Positions 37,047 through 49,559 of a stretch of 64,000 nt of DNA are shown in pieces. This stretch comes from Pempheris klunzingeri (lineage: Eukaryota; Chordata; Actinopteri; Acropomatiformes; Pempheridae): assembly GCF_042242105.1 (NCBI RefSeq), contig NC_092016.1, forward strand, positions 14,336,501 to 14,400,500, read 5' to 3'. The stretch's first letter is position 1. Each line of letters starts with the position of its first letter. The notes below the pieces were generated by a model. That model was not told where the DNA came from. It worked only from the letters and a program-made list of their open reading frames with translations, and did no database searches. Position numbers and translations under genes: made by a program.

Positions 37047-40000
37047 GGGTGTGACCTGCTGAGCGTTTACATTCACGTGTACCTGCAGAGGCAGCCACTG
37101 CTCCAATGACAACTGAGGGGATTCCCATGATAAAAACTGTCCCAGCAGCAGCAAAACAGGTGACCTGAGCCTGAACAGAGGAGGCTGCAGAGAGGATCCT
37201 CTGGTATAGAGCTTGATAGGCCAGTCCCCCCAAAGCCTATAACATACACATGCATGCACACACAAAAAAAAAAAAAAAAAAACCACACGCACACAGTCAG
37301 TGAACAACTTGACAATTCATGCAGATAACCAGATAGACCTCTGCAGAGCTATCAGACAATCTGATTAGTCAAACACAGATTTCTCACATCAAAAAATTAA
37401 TGGCTGCATTACATGTAGGTGTACCAGTTCCTGGCATTGTGCATGTTGGGTATGTAATAGTATGTATGAGTCACTGGTCCATCTTTAAAAAGGACATGCT
37501 CAAAGATTTTCAAGTCGTTATCACATAATAGCAATAAAACCGTTAATCAAACAAAGTCTGTCTATCCTGTAAATGGAACACAGCCATCATCAGCGTTAGT
37601 AGTTGCTCCCGTGCTTTTCCTGAGATTAAAATGTCCACTATCATGCACGTTGCTGGAGCTACAACTGCTGTGCCAAAAATGTGGGGGAAAAGGTCATAGT
37701 CTGAACTTTGCTGCACATGCACACACAAAGATGCTCATACGCATTTCTTCTATATTGAAGCCTATTCAAACTACAGGATCCTCATACAGTAACAGTGAGG
37801 TTAGCTGCTGAGCCCAGAGGAGCAGCCCAACTAAAATGGCTCAACATATCCTGAACTTAAAACCTAAGTGCAATTTCAGTAGGCATTTTTCACTGCAGAC
37901 ATTTGTAGGTGCAAGTAAAACGAAATCATGGCTGAATACCATTTAGCTTCTTCAGTGTCAGGATCCTGATATTGTGCATGCTACCTCACTGTCATGACTT
38001 ACTGGGATACCTGAACAGAACAGAGCCATCAGTAATTTTAACAGCAACGACTGCGCTGTGAATCCTGTTCGAGGACAGCCGATTTCAATTTCAGTAATTG
38101 ATCAAGTTTACTCCGCTAATTCAATGCCATACCTGAACAGAGCTGTAATTAAATCAGTTGCCAGCGGACATCAGACAAAGTAGGATCTAATAGACAATAT
38201 TGATTTTCAAACATTGATTGGCATTTTGGTAAAATTTGTCTAGAATTCGCAAGGTCTGGGAAGCTCTAATAATACATTTTAAGGTTTTCCAGGATGTATG
38301 AGAAGACTCTATGAAGAAACAGTATATTCTGTGTTTGCATGTGATCAATGTTACAGATGAGGATGTAGTATTTTCATGCCTGACTCCACACACACACACA
38401 CACACAGACACAAAATACATTTAAAAATCTAACCAATAACAGCATTTCATCCGCCCATTTTCCTGCATCTGCCAGCTCCAACTCTCCCATCCAAGAATTA
38501 ACATTTGACTGGTTGAGGTGGACTACTTGTGAGAGGTCAGCAACTGCAGGACTGAGTACCAAAAAAGGAATACATAGCCACTGAAACAGAGGAAAAAAAA
38601 AACAGCTGTTATAGCAAAACGAAGAACAAGTCATCTATTGAATTGCTTACATGTCTTATAATACTTCATCATGAAAGTATCTAATTTAAGCCCCATCATT
38701 TCTGTCGCCCTCCCTCCTCCTCAGTCTCTCTTCTCAGACCGAGGCTCACTCACTACTTCATTACCCTCCCTCTGTGCTTCACCCGTTTCTCACCAGGCTG
38801 ACAAAGATGAAGGAAAGCTGGATGATATCAGTATATGCAACAGAGTAGAGACCCCCTAAAAATGTGTAGATGATGGAGACAGCTGCCGAGATAACGATGG
38901 ACAGGGCAGACGACAGCCCGAGAATTACGCTCATCGTTCCTCCTGCAAATCACAAAGAACTTGAAATCAGAGATGGTATGCAAAAATGTTAAGTGGTTCA
39001 TTAGGACAGAAACATAGCGTTAAGATGTCTTGTTAAAAGGGATACATAAAAAACAACGACTAACCACGAGTGTTACTTACCCAGAGCAGCAAGGATGCAG
39101 GCCACCCACAAAATATCACTGACCAAAGCAGGGAGCAGCAGTGTTGCAGTGAAAATGTTGCCATAGCGATGCTGAAATGGGTCCAACATGGTCACGTAGC
39201 ACTTCGACCTCATAGGTTTTGCAAAAAATAACCCTCCTTAAGAGATAGTGAGTATGCAAAGGAAACAAAAGAACTGTTAGAGAAAAATTACTTGAAACTC
39301 ATTGTTTTCCATTGAAATGTATCAGTGAGTCAGAGCAGAGCTGAAAGCAACAGAAACAATCCAGAAACATAAGTAACAATTTTGATGCATCAATTTGATG
39401 AAATCATTTTTTCCCCAAACGTGAATATTTTATTTTTTTAGTCCTCCATAATGATGAGGTGACAGCACAACAACACATTTTAAAGAAGTCATCTTTGCTT
39501 ACATTTTAGTCTGAATGACTAATCAGGATACTTTCCTGAATCAGTAGATTAAGCAGAAATGAAACTGTTCACCGGAACCCCTGGTTAAAGTAACCTACAT
39601 ACAAAATATCCCATTCGCTTGTGCCAAGTAGGTGTGGGCTGAAATGTCATCAAATCTCATTTCTTCAGTTCTGTCACCTCGCGGCAAAGAGGTCGCCAGT
39701 TTGGATCTGACTGGATGGAAAATGCCCGTGTACAAATCCTGCCTTTGTTGGGAAGGGCTCCTCCCACAGCCCATGAAGAAGCAGGTTAGATGAAACGGGA
39801 TTTTTTTTTTGTAGGTGTAGGTGTGATGTACTTGTGAATGTCTGTCTGTTGACCAAGATAGGCCAACAATCTACTGAGGGTGTATAAAAGAGCCTTGATA
39901 GGGAAACTAATGCTGTTGAACAATATAATTTGACTGCTGGCCATTTTGCAGCAACATATGAGTAAGTTTTAAAGTGCACATTGTGCCTGTGTGTTGAGAC

Positions 40001-40717
40001 CTTATCAGTCATGTGCAAAACACCTTCAGTTAGAGGAATCTATGTCCTGTAAAATGTTTCTTCTTGTCTAAATTATTGATATGGGTAGCAGCAAAACGTA
40101 TGACGCACACAATGTCGAAAGCACGAGTTAAGTATCACATCCTGTGACACATGAGCACGTATGAAAACACAATGCCAGGGTGTTACAACTAAAACAACCA
40201 ACTGTCTACATCTTGTTTAGGTTCCTACAATAACCACCACCTCTTCCTCTGCTGTGTGTTATCATACAACAGCTTCATTCATTTCAGCTACTTACCCAAG
40301 AGAAAATTGATAAGATATGCAGGAGGCCCCATAGCCCAGATGAGACCTTGAGTAGGAGAATAAACAGCCTCAGCGGTTCCCATAATGTAGCCTCCACCAA
40401 CCCATGTTGCTAAAAGGGAACCACAGAGAATAATCAAGTGAAGAGCGGAGTAACAAAACACAGGGAAAGTAGCACAGAGCACACACAATAAGGAACACAA
40501 ATAAAGCACTACTGAATGACATAAAAGCCCTACCTGTCATAGTGAAAACCCCGACCAGGACACTGATGTTGCGCCCGCCAACAATGGTTACTTCACTCTT
40601 GCTGCCAGCACATGTCTTCTCCACTTTTTTGGATTTCCGAGATGCCCAGATCCCAATTACCAGGATGACAATATAGAAAACCACCACGGCCACCAGTCCA
40701 GGGACATTCACTGCCAT
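35842..40717 (-). CDS. slc5a7: High-affinity choline transporter family member (SLC5A7-like), 8 coding exons, 545 aa
   Basis: Sodium-coupled choline uptake carrier of the SLC5 family, a multi-pass plasma-membrane protein. Exons: 40534-40717, 40296-40409, 39081-39236, 38794-38942, 38434-38580, 37083-37236, 36449-36666, 35842-36357. Phases all join. The start [19 protein letters not shown] aligns to human MAFHVEGLIAIIVFYLLIL. Diagnostic blocks are [61 protein letters not shown] (with the conserved glycosylation sequon), [19 protein letters not shown] and [17 protein letters not shown]. It is clearly this family but rather diverged, so it may be a fish paralogue rather than the main neuronal gene. 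The tail is about 35 residues shorter than in human but keeps a dileucine-like EEKNIIL motif. Confidence 0.9.
36449..36666 (-). CDS. slc5a7: Choline transporter exon with [10 protein letters not shown] and a GT-rich donor
   Basis: Two bases plus 72 codons. It starts by completing Asp for [10 protein letters not shown], the extracellular loop with the family N-glycosylation site. It then runs through [20 protein letters not shown] to TLRKQ. The donor is CAG|GTGTGTGTGCGTGTGTG, so the 5' splice site lies inside a GT repeat. Confidence 0.92.
36803..36824. repeat. A-homopolymer in a choline transporter intron
   Basis: About 22 A on the plus strand in the intron before the exon at 36449-36666. It is a U-run in the pre-mRNA. 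Confidence 0.85.
37013..37043. repeat. (GT)n microsatellite in a choline transporter intron
   Basis: About 31 bp, 40 bases past the donor of the exon at 37083-37236. In the transcript it is (CA)n. Confidence 0.9.
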
Positions 40718-43700
40718 GACTGTCTGGTTACACAATGCACAGTCCATCAATTACACAAACATACGCAGCACAATAAGCACACTCAAGTATACAAAAAAAA
40801 AAAAGCAGCTGTTGTTTTGTAAGACAATGTTTAACATTGGGGCTGTGCTACAACATCCAGAGAGAGTTAGTACTATTGTGTTTTTCCATCTCCAGGATGT
40901 ACCACCAAAAAAAGCAGTTTTCAGCCAGCCAAGTCTCAACTTTACCTTGACAGGCTGTGAATGGGCACTGCCAGGGCCTCCACTCATACACAAATAGTAC
41001 AGTTATACAGCACTGTACCTTAATGTACTCTAGTTTTTTTTATGTAAAACCTGGATTGTAGCACAAATCTAACATTTAGTTTCATTTTGAGATACATTTT
41101 GTGGGTGAGTGGTCATAGCACTGCAAGACTTCTAAACGAGTAATGTGGCCAATATTCAAACCACGTTAGTGTAGCCCACCTGATACTTGAGACAGATACA
41201 GAGCCACGGAGTTACCCGAATAAGCGCTTAACATCCGGGACCAAAAATGACTGAACAAAGCCCCTTTCACACATGCACTGCAACTCTGGAGTTATCTAAA
41301 CATTATCTGAAGGAGCAGTATGTGAGAATGCAAATGTCCAGATCAGCTGGACCAGAAATTAAACGCACTTCACCCAGACAAAACTCTTGTTCTTATCATT
41401 CTTAAGGCTGTGAAACTTCAAAACGGCTGACTGAGGTGTCTGGTGGTCCAAGAGAAAGGAGCACACACGTCCTCTGCTGTGATGCATTGTGCCAGAGCCT
41501 TGAAGTAATCCAAAGTGATAATCTGAGACCATACAATCTAAACCTGAGACCCACAACGAACAAACACCTCACTGATTACAGGAGGAAATAACTAAGGGAT
41601 GCTCCACATACATAAAGATCATGTAGCCAGGGGAGGCTACCCTTGTGGACCCTGATGTCCTTGTCATGTATTTTTTCTGGAAATGTTGCTTTTAGTAAAC
41701 CTTAGGGAAGTTTGGATACGTCAGTTATGTCTTTAGGCTGTATTCCAGCATTTTGAGATCCAGTGTTTTTCCACAAGGATTCTGTTTTGCCATGGACAGT
41801 TTTTTTTTTTTTTTTTTTCATAGCAGGTCACTGAAACAGCATTTGGACTTTCATGTTGGAAAAACAGACTCCTTTCAAATGCTTTATTCAAATGGGTCCG
41901 TAACTTTCCAGAAGGTTCATTGGCTTGGTTTCCTGGAAGGGCCTTTGTAATCTAGTACTAATTGTAGGGAATAAAAGTCAGAGTTATTTAAATCTGAGTT
42001 TACAAGAGGAAACTGCCTTGAAAGAAATACTCCAATAAAATGCACGTGCAGAAAATATAGTTGAGCAGTTAACTATAAAGAAATAGTATAAAATGTTTAC
42101 ACTGACATCATTTGGTTGTAATTGTATTTAGCTTGCTAAATTCTTTCACCCATATTTTACCCCCAAGTTTTCAACACACTGACAAAGTAGTGTACTGAAT
42201 AATGCATTCTTGTTTGTCAACCATGCAATATTTGTTCCAAACAGGGTATTTCCTGACTATGAAGTGTTACGGTTGGGCCGTCCCCCACAATTCCCTGGTA
42301 TTTCCTTGAGTCTTCCCCTTCCCTCTTATACCTATGCTTCCTTGTCGGTCTCCAACGGTTTGTCTGATGGCGTGGGCATGACCCCTTTCCACTCCTCACT
42401 CTCCCAATGAACGTATCACATCTGCCATCCATCAACTCATCAGCTCTGCAATATATTTATCCCAGTTCCTGAGTCACTCATCGCCAGTGGTAGTTTTGTT
42501 TTTTTTTCTTTTACGGTCAGCTGCTCTGTGTTTTGGTGTTGTTTTTTTCCCCTTGTGATTCTTGTTCTCCGGTTGACTTTGTTTTCCCCCCATGTCCTCA
42601 GGATCACTACCCTCTGCTTCTCCTGCCAGTCTGCCTGCTTCCTCTAGTTCCTCACGCTCGTCCATAACCATCTCTCCTCCCAGCTGCTGTGGGATCCCAT
42701 TTCCCTGTCATAAACTGCTCTCTACTTAACACAACTCTGTCTGTGTCCCGCACGTGCACACAACACAGATCAGGTGAGCATGACCCATGAGCACACCCTA
42801 AACAAGTGTGCAACAAAGACCAACCGGTGCAGGTTATTGGTTAATGCCATGTGATTTCAATTGAAAGGGTGAATAAACACCAAAATGGCTCGACAATGTA
42901 CAACACGCTTAAAATGCCTAAGTAGAGATCTAAGCAGCAAAATCTTTTTTTTCCTTGTAAAATCCTCATGAAATTCATCACTTACAGGGAAGCAACATTT
43001 TGGCAGAATAGGCAATTAAAAATGGAAAATGGAAAAACCACGGAGTTAAATCACTCTTCTGAGTAAGACGCCTGCAATCTAGATTTTATTTCAGTACAAG
43101 TACTGATGTATAACGAACAAAATACTCATTATGCGGGCAGAATCGTCCCTATCAGACTGTGGTAGTGTTGGATTGTCGCTGTATGACTGTACTGCGCTGT
43201 TTTACCTCCTTGGGATGGTCTCAGCTACAAAATGACAATGTATTTTTAAGCTAGGCATGTGTTTGTGTGCAACATTTGTAATGCAACGGTGTCTGTTAGT
43301 GCCGCCAGTGTGTGGGGTAGAGCTCCAGCTACCATCACCGCCTATGGGAGTTCAACAATAGCAAGCACTTCATCTCCAACCAACAATTAATGTTTAAACG
43401 CCTCCAAAAATCACTGAAAAAACGACAGAGCCCAAGCAAGTCTTCACAGATGATTTCTCCGGCATCTGGCTTTACATATATATATTTAAAAAAAACACCA
43501 TACATCGGTATTTCACAGCGTTTAACACGTGTACCATGTTTCATCGCGCTCACTCATATGTAAGATTTTAATATTACTCATAGAAACAGGCCAGGCGCCA
43601 GAGATGATGGGTTCTTCACGACAGAACACCATCCGTTCTTAATAAATATCTGAATTTGAGAACAATATTTTGTTTTATTATCTCCCACAGACGGGCACGG

Positions 43701-44002
43701 ATATGTGCGCTTCCTCTCTCACAGAGGCTGAAATTAAGACGCAGCTGCATGCTAGACCCCGGTAGTCCCCGTTTTAAGCTAGCTTAACATTACTGCGACC
43801 ATTTTAAAACCGCAGCAATAAAAAAGACATAAAGCCCAACATTAACCGCCTGATATTAACACAACTGGGACCCAATGAATTGGATGAATCCGATATATTT
43901 TAATTATACAATGACCGTGGTGCGTTTTTTTTTCTTATCCTCAACATGACCCGCAAACAGAAACATGATGCTAAATAGTCTTCCGTGTGGGGGCTGCCGT
44001 AC
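40718..44002 (-). other. Probable first intron of the choline transporter gene
   Basis: 3.3 kb between the coding start and the candidate first exon. I see no second gene, no long open frame and only short homopolymers (for example T18 at 41801-41818). Short open frames here are unsupported. Confidence 0.4.
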
Positions 44003-44130
44003 CTTTGAGTAGAGCCGGAGTCCTGCCTTCAGCACATCTGCTGCCTCCACTCAGCTTCAGTATTGTTAAATCCTCGGCTGGTCAATTCTCCTCTATTGTT
44101 GTCGCCCTTTGAAACGTGACACCTGGGGCT
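44003..44130 (-). other. slc5a7: Possible non-coding first exon and promoter of the choline transporter gene
   Basis: The minus strand has CTCAAAG|GTACGG at 44003, a good donor followed upstream by a CpG-containing region (44090-44180, for example gcgttcagcgccgccaagccg). Mammalian SLC5A7 begins translation in exon 2, which fits the acceptor seen just upstream of the ATG at 40717. The right boundary is arbitrary. Inference from sequence only. Confidence 0.35.
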
Positions 44131-45029
44131 GCGTTCAGCGCCGCCAAGCCGTTCAGAAGCGTTTGTTAACACGATGACGGTGTGCTGGATGTGCTGCTGC
44201 GCATGGCCTTTGCTTTATATTTGGATGGCAAAACCGAAAGTGCACAGGCAGATTTTTTTCCTTACACGCTGTCGTGAAATGCTGCCCACATCCGGAATTT
44301 AACAGCTGTTTCGAAATGGTTGCAAACCATCGGTTGTAGCGTTTGCGCTTGAACGCACCCTGAGCGGAAGGCCATAATAAATGACAGCGTTAGATGATAC
44401 CTGCTGTAGTTATATCTGAACCGGTGTCAGGACTCACGAGGTCCTCGATGAAACGTGGATATACAATATCAAGTCCACTTCACAGCCCAGTGGTTTAGAT
44501 GTTTTCCCAGTTTCAGTGTGTGCAGAAACATGATGCCAGGAAAGTGACACTACCTGCACTGTGTTGCACAATCATGCAGGTTGTATGGAGTAAATCTTGG
44601 GTTTACATGTTTTCCACTACCTAAGTGCAAAAACGGCAAACGCATGCACACGCAGTGTTGGCATACCACTCAGTATAAAAGACTTCAATATATAACATTA
44701 ATGTTAGATTTCCACTGAAATAATAACGCAGGCAGACATAATGTGACAGTAGCACAAACACAGAAGAGTCACAAAATCAGGTGACTCAATTTTAGTTAAT
44801 TACATCAACTATATCTAACGTTTGGGAACATTATGTGTGTTCAGCTACGGGTCATTTCAGACCAAAGAAGGCTGAAAGCGGTGACCTCGATCCCACCTGT
44901 CATTTTACATAAATTGTCATTAATGGTTCCTACATCCCTTTCTTATTACAAGGCATGAATAAAATGTACCTTAAACTTTTGATCCTTTCACCCTTTTTAG
45001 AGTTTTCCGACACACTAAAAAGGTGAAGG

Positions 45030-45190
45030 GAGTGTTTAGATCCTTGTTTCTTAACTCTATTTCCCCTTTCGTGGCCAAGCCCATATTTCACCTCATTTCA
45101 TCAATATCTCATTTAAAATTTATCTCGGGAATTCCAAATACATGGGAAATTGGCCAAATCAAACTACTGTCCAATATCACATTAGGTTAC
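45030..45190 (+). pseudogene. Fragment of a LINE reverse transcriptase-like frame
   Basis: The plus-strand frame reads FVAKPIFHLISSISHLKF and then ISGIPNTWEIGQIKLL. This resembles the 'KPLTHIFNLSL..G.IP..WK.A.V.PL' segment at the start of the reverse transcriptase domain of fish L2-like LINEs. The similarity ends after about 40 residues. It lies between cfap161 and the choline transporter gene. Old and fragmentary. Confidence 0.4.
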
Positions 45191-45402
45191 TTATGCTGTT
45201 GCCCAGCTAGAGCCATGGATGTGGATCCCTCCTCTGTTTGGAAAAAACATATCAAATGTGTCTTTCTACAGAGCCTCCTGGTGGTTTGGCTGGCTAATGT
45301 GTATCATATAACCTTCACATCCTGGTTGGAGTCCAGCCTGGGATCTTTTTTTTGCACAAGAAAAGGAAAACTCAGCCAACCAAACAGGAAAAAAAAACAA
45401 CC

Positions 45403-45408
45403 TTTATT
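45403..45408 (-). terminator. cfap161: Polyadenylation signal of cfap161
   Basis: Canonical AATAAA on the minus strand, 89 bp past the stop codon and followed by a U-rich stretch. It is the first such hexamer seen downstream of the stop. Confidence 0.6.
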
Positions 45409-45496
45409 TAAAAAAAAAAGTTAAGGTGTTGTTAATAGTGTGATGTCCATCTGCCCTGTTTCTAATGCTACAGCAAGAGGGTGGACTGTGTGAGAT

Positions 45497-48400
45497 TTAG
45501 ATGCCAGGGTTTGTCTGTGTGAGCTCCTCGTTGTCGGCTGCTGACTGTGGGTGGTTGAGAAGCAGAGGTCCGTTTCCGGCAGGGTCAGAGGTGCACAGTA
45601 TCCAGTGGTTGTTGTCCTGCTCCGCTTTGTGAGAATCCAAGAAGGTGTGAGCCGTCACCTCGTACTCTTTGCCATATGTGGTCCTAAAGGGACACAACTG
45701 TTAACCTACAGAACGACAACAGGCATGTGGGTGTTGTAACATGACTTTCAGCTGCCATTTGGAGGTCGTAATCTGTTTGAGGAAAGGTGGCCATGGAGAG
45801 CTGACTGCAACTAAATGCACAACTTGATCATGTCAACAGAAGTGACATTTTGATGGGTAACTGGGTTTTTTTTTTTAACCAAGTGTTGAGTGGGTGTACA
45901 ATGCTTCATGTCACTGTAACCTAGTTTTCACTTACTTACTTATTGTAGGTTGACCTACATGCACATTGCAGTTTTCTAAATTCCCTTTCCCTCTTTTTGT
46001 ATATTACACATTTGGTTATTTGTGCCATTTTTCAGTGGACCTCCAAATTGACATCAGAAATGTGAGCAACACAGTTCAAAAGCTTTTATATTGCATTTAA
46101 CATGGCAACATATTCCCCTTGTTTAGGGTCACTGTTAAAGGGAAAATGGAAAATACCAGAGGAATTGATCACCCAGAACAGCAAGAGCGTGGTTTGTCTT
46201 GCAGTGTATGATCAGCACCTTCACATTAGCCTGTTAAAACACACACACACACACACACACACAAAAGCCTATAATACTTTCTCAGTGCAATGGAGTCGAA
46301 GGAAAGAAACACAAAGCATTTTATATACTGTTAAGTTAGTCTCCTCCCCAGTCACATCTATCTCCACTTTCTCAGGTCCCTTCAGTGCCTTTCTCCACCA
46401 ATCCCCCAGATGCCCTTGAAACCTTCCTCCTTTCCTCATCGCCTGACTTCCCGACCCATCCACACACCTGTTCCCACTACTCAACACCCCACCCACCACA
46501 TTTACCAGTTCACTTTCTTTGCTCCCTGCCAGACTGAACTTAAATTGCCGTGATTATGCCTAATCTTTTTGGCCTCGGTTCTGTTATCTGTTCATTTGTT
46601 GTTTGAAACCTGTAACCTGCCTATCTTGACCTTTGGCTTTAGTATTGGACTTTGGATTCTTGCCTGCTCCTTGTCAAATGTATTTGCCTGTTAGTCTGAT
46701 TCTCACGGATGTCATAATCTTATGTACTTTTGCATTAAACCACTGGATTTGACCTCAGTCTGTGCTGTCATCTGAATTTGGGTCTTATTCCCAGTTATAT
46801 TGCACCCGGCACTCATGACGGCAACAGAAAGTGACAACTGGTGGAACATTTAACCATTTACAGTAAAGACTTACTGGGACAGGCTGACCCTCATATTCAA
46901 GTCTCTCCTGGGGATCAAAGTGCGCTATCTTCCACCGTGACAGAAAGCACTTGTTGTCATCCAAGTTTACTTCCTGCAGGCGGGACTTCTTCGCACACTT
47001 AAAACGACATCACAATATTATGAGACTAATATAGTAGAAAATCTAATGAAAAGAACAAACCGCTGCATTAGTTGTGCACAAAAGCTGTCTGCATGTCCTC
47101 TCTGTTAAACATTTCATCAGAGTTAATGGTTGTCCAGTGTGATATATGAGACATTGACTGCCTTCAGTAAATGTTTAAACTTGATCTACCTTTTGAAAAC
47201 TTTGCAGGTCACTCGTCAAGTAAAGCTGGGAAGAGAGAGGAAGAGAAAACACTTTTCAGACGTACTGAAGTAACAGAATCATGCTAGCTTGTTGTATTTA
47301 ACTGAATACCACTGTAATGTAAAAGACAGCAATTCTGTTCACTAAACAAAATGATATTCATGTAACTCAGAAATGAAGAACTGACAGTAAAAAGGGTTTA
47401 TTTCTATTCATTATTAAAGGTGTATTGCACCAGTTTAGTATTGCATTTCCATAAAGTTTTAGGACACAGATAGACAGACAGATTTTGAAAAGGGCAACCG
47501 AGGCAGAGATGTCACAGACTTTTCAACTTCCTCTAATGTCAATTGCATCTATGATTAGAAGCGCCTTTCCCGGTAAATGTGCTGTTCTTTCATGCTCCAC
47601 ACCCCCAGTCTGTAACACAAGCTTTGTCAAAACTTTAAAGTCTCCAAGCCCCACTGAGAGAACCTTGATCCACAATAATCCATCGTCAGAGTATTTTCTT
47701 GGAGTCCCTTCAGAGCACACAGAGGATGTTACACAACTGTTTTCATAGACTGCATAGTAAATCTCATGACATAGAACTGAACTCCACGTGTAAAAGTGGG
47801 GGAGTGCCCCTTTAAAATAGTAGTTAGTCTTTGCGTAAAGGACGTAATTATTTACAGTATATGTGTGCTTGTGTGTTGGTTCACTTACCCCCCCAGCGAA
47901 GCCACTTGTTGTTTTCAGGGCAAAACTTTGCTCAAAATGCAGAGTCGATCCTTCAGAAGTGCCATCTACACTGCAGTCACACAAGCAGTGTTACAGGTGT
48001 TAATCTGGGGGAGTTACCATGAGTTTATGTGGACGTGGTTTAAAGTGTGTCTGTGTGTGTACCTAGTAATGATGAAGGCAGTGCGTGTGCACGCCTGAAT
48101 ACCTCTTCCTGCACTGACTCCACATGGGGGTTGAATGCAAGGCGAAGGAACCTTCGTTAGACTGTTGATGTCTGCGTTGATGCTCACTGCGCTGGGCACC
48201 CTGTTTTCTCCTCCCATGTTCACCAACATCACGACATCCCCAAAGTGCAATCTTCCATCATTTGTCACAGTGAGATTCACCTACACACATGAACAAACAC
48301 CACCAGGGTTATCACTACCACTCCTCTCGTCACGGAGATATTACTGTTGTTTTTAATGGCGGTCTTAATCAGCTTAAACTCATTTTACCGGTCTCAAAAT

Positions 48401-49496
48401 GTTCTTTTTGAGGAAGTCTATTTTCTGGGCAGCAAGCTCACCCCTCTCTTTTTTCTCCAGATACTCTTTCTTTGCATCCTGGAAAAAAACATCAGTATAT
48501 ACAATGCGTATTCTTTCATTTGTTTGACTGTATATAAGTTTGATTTTTCACAACATCATTGCATCATTGTGAGGTCCTTAGGTCTTGCTCTGAAGCGATT
48601 ACATTGGCATAATAATAAGCACAGTAAAAACATAACAACTTTATTATCTGCTGTTTTGTTCTTTGTTACTGAATTGCCCCTACACAGTTTCTGTGTCCGC
48701 ATGTCACTGTTGAATGCATGTGTTACTAGCAATTTGCAAGTTTAATGTTCTGGCTGAGTCATTGCACATTCATGCTGTGCTGACAAACTTCAAACCTTAG
48801 ACTGTGTTATGTCTATGGTTCACACCCACATAACCTTATTTAAAATTTTAAAAGAGGGAAACATGGAGCCTTGGATCTGAATACATCTCTCAGGATGAAC
48901 ATCAAAAATCTTCAATGAACAGTTGGAAAAAAGCAAATACACATATGACACTGTCAGTCAGCATAGAATATGATCAACTGATCTTTAAAGGGATCAACAT
49001 TGTATCATCATTAAGTAAATCTTCAGTTGTCTTTCTTGCTCTGAATTACTTATACTGGGAGTATGATAAATACTGTATTCTGCCCTACGCTTTCATGTCT
49101 GTCTCTGTTACCGATGAGGCCCTAAAGCATTTCTCTTCCCCTCTGTATCTTTTTACTGTCAGTGTAAATATAAATGTGCAATTCAGCATTACACATGCTT
49201 AAATTTAGCTCCGTGTAACTTCCATATTTGTCTTGTGGTTACAAGTTGTCTTACCCTTTTGTAATACAATGTAGCTGCTAAACAAAAAAAAAAACTTCTT
49301 AATCATCCTTCCCTTAAATGTTATTGTGGTTATCCTTCAGACATTATCTAGCAGGTGTAAGCATGATGTTAAGTAAGCTTTAGTTAAGTAGCTTTAAAAT
49401 TTGAGCGCTTATTTTGAAACAAACCTCCTCCAAGCGCAGGTCCTCAGTCCAGTTTCCGATTTTCACATTTGTTCGATAAGTTCTCGCATGGGCCAT
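45497..49496 (-). CDS. cfap161: Cilia- and flagella-associated protein 161, complete, 8 exons, 293 aa
   Basis: A microtubule inner protein of ciliary doublet microtubules. Exons: 49425-49496, 48389-48478, 48063-48280, 47889-47970, 47190-47225, 46875-46997, 46157-46230, 45497-45683. All phases join. Similarity to human CFAP161 runs along the whole length: VKIGNWTEDLRLEE, DGRLHFGDVVMLVN, PPCGVSAGRG, RTAFIIT, RLEYEGQPVP, ANVKVLIIHCKTNHALA and YGKEYEVTAHTFLDSHKAE with NHWILCTSDPAGN. The length is close to the human 301 residues. The small exon at 46157-46230 was found only by matching ANAKILINHC, and it resolves the phase between its neighbours. A minus-strand AATAAA at 45403-45408 lies about 90 bp after the stop. 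The promoter carries an X-box, as expected for a ciliary gene. Confidence 0.94.
46239..46262. repeat. (CA)n microsatellite at a cfap161 splice acceptor
   Basis: Starts 9 bases upstream (in the transcript sense) of the exon at 46157-46230, forming (GU)n in the pre-mRNA before TTTTAACAG. Confidence 0.9.
46510..46815 (+). repeat. Remnant of a retroelement 3' end in a cfap161 intron
   Basis: Contains 'cttttgcattaaaccactgg' and 'tctgtgctgtcatctgaatttgg' followed by 'gcacccggcactcatgacg'. This order (ATTAAA, 'CTG.ATCTG', 'GGGTC', 'CATGAC') recalls the 3' ends of fish retroelements. The exact family and left boundary are uncertain. Confidence 0.4.
47414..47817. mobile_element. Probable MITE in a cfap161 intron
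   Basis: About 400 bp bounded by TTAAAGGTGTATTGCACC on the left and, as reverse complement, TTTTAAAGGGGCACTCCCCC on the right, giving imperfect inverted ends. Fish genomes hold many repeats ending in the 'gtgggggagtgcccctttaa' form. No coding capacity. The family is not identified. Confidence 0.5.
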
Positions 49497-49559
49497 TCTG
49501 GATATATGACTATATTACACAAACTATTTGTGCAATAGTTTATTTAGATGATACGTTAA

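Noticed and set aside
44020..44150. Possible RE1 (REST) site in the choline transporter promoter
   Set aside because: TTCAGCAC and TTCAGCGCC resemble the left half-site, but no GGACAG right half follows at the proper spacing.
45497..45739. Plus-strand frame opposite the last cfap161 exon
   Set aside because: Antisense of a clearly conserved C-terminus; no independent support.
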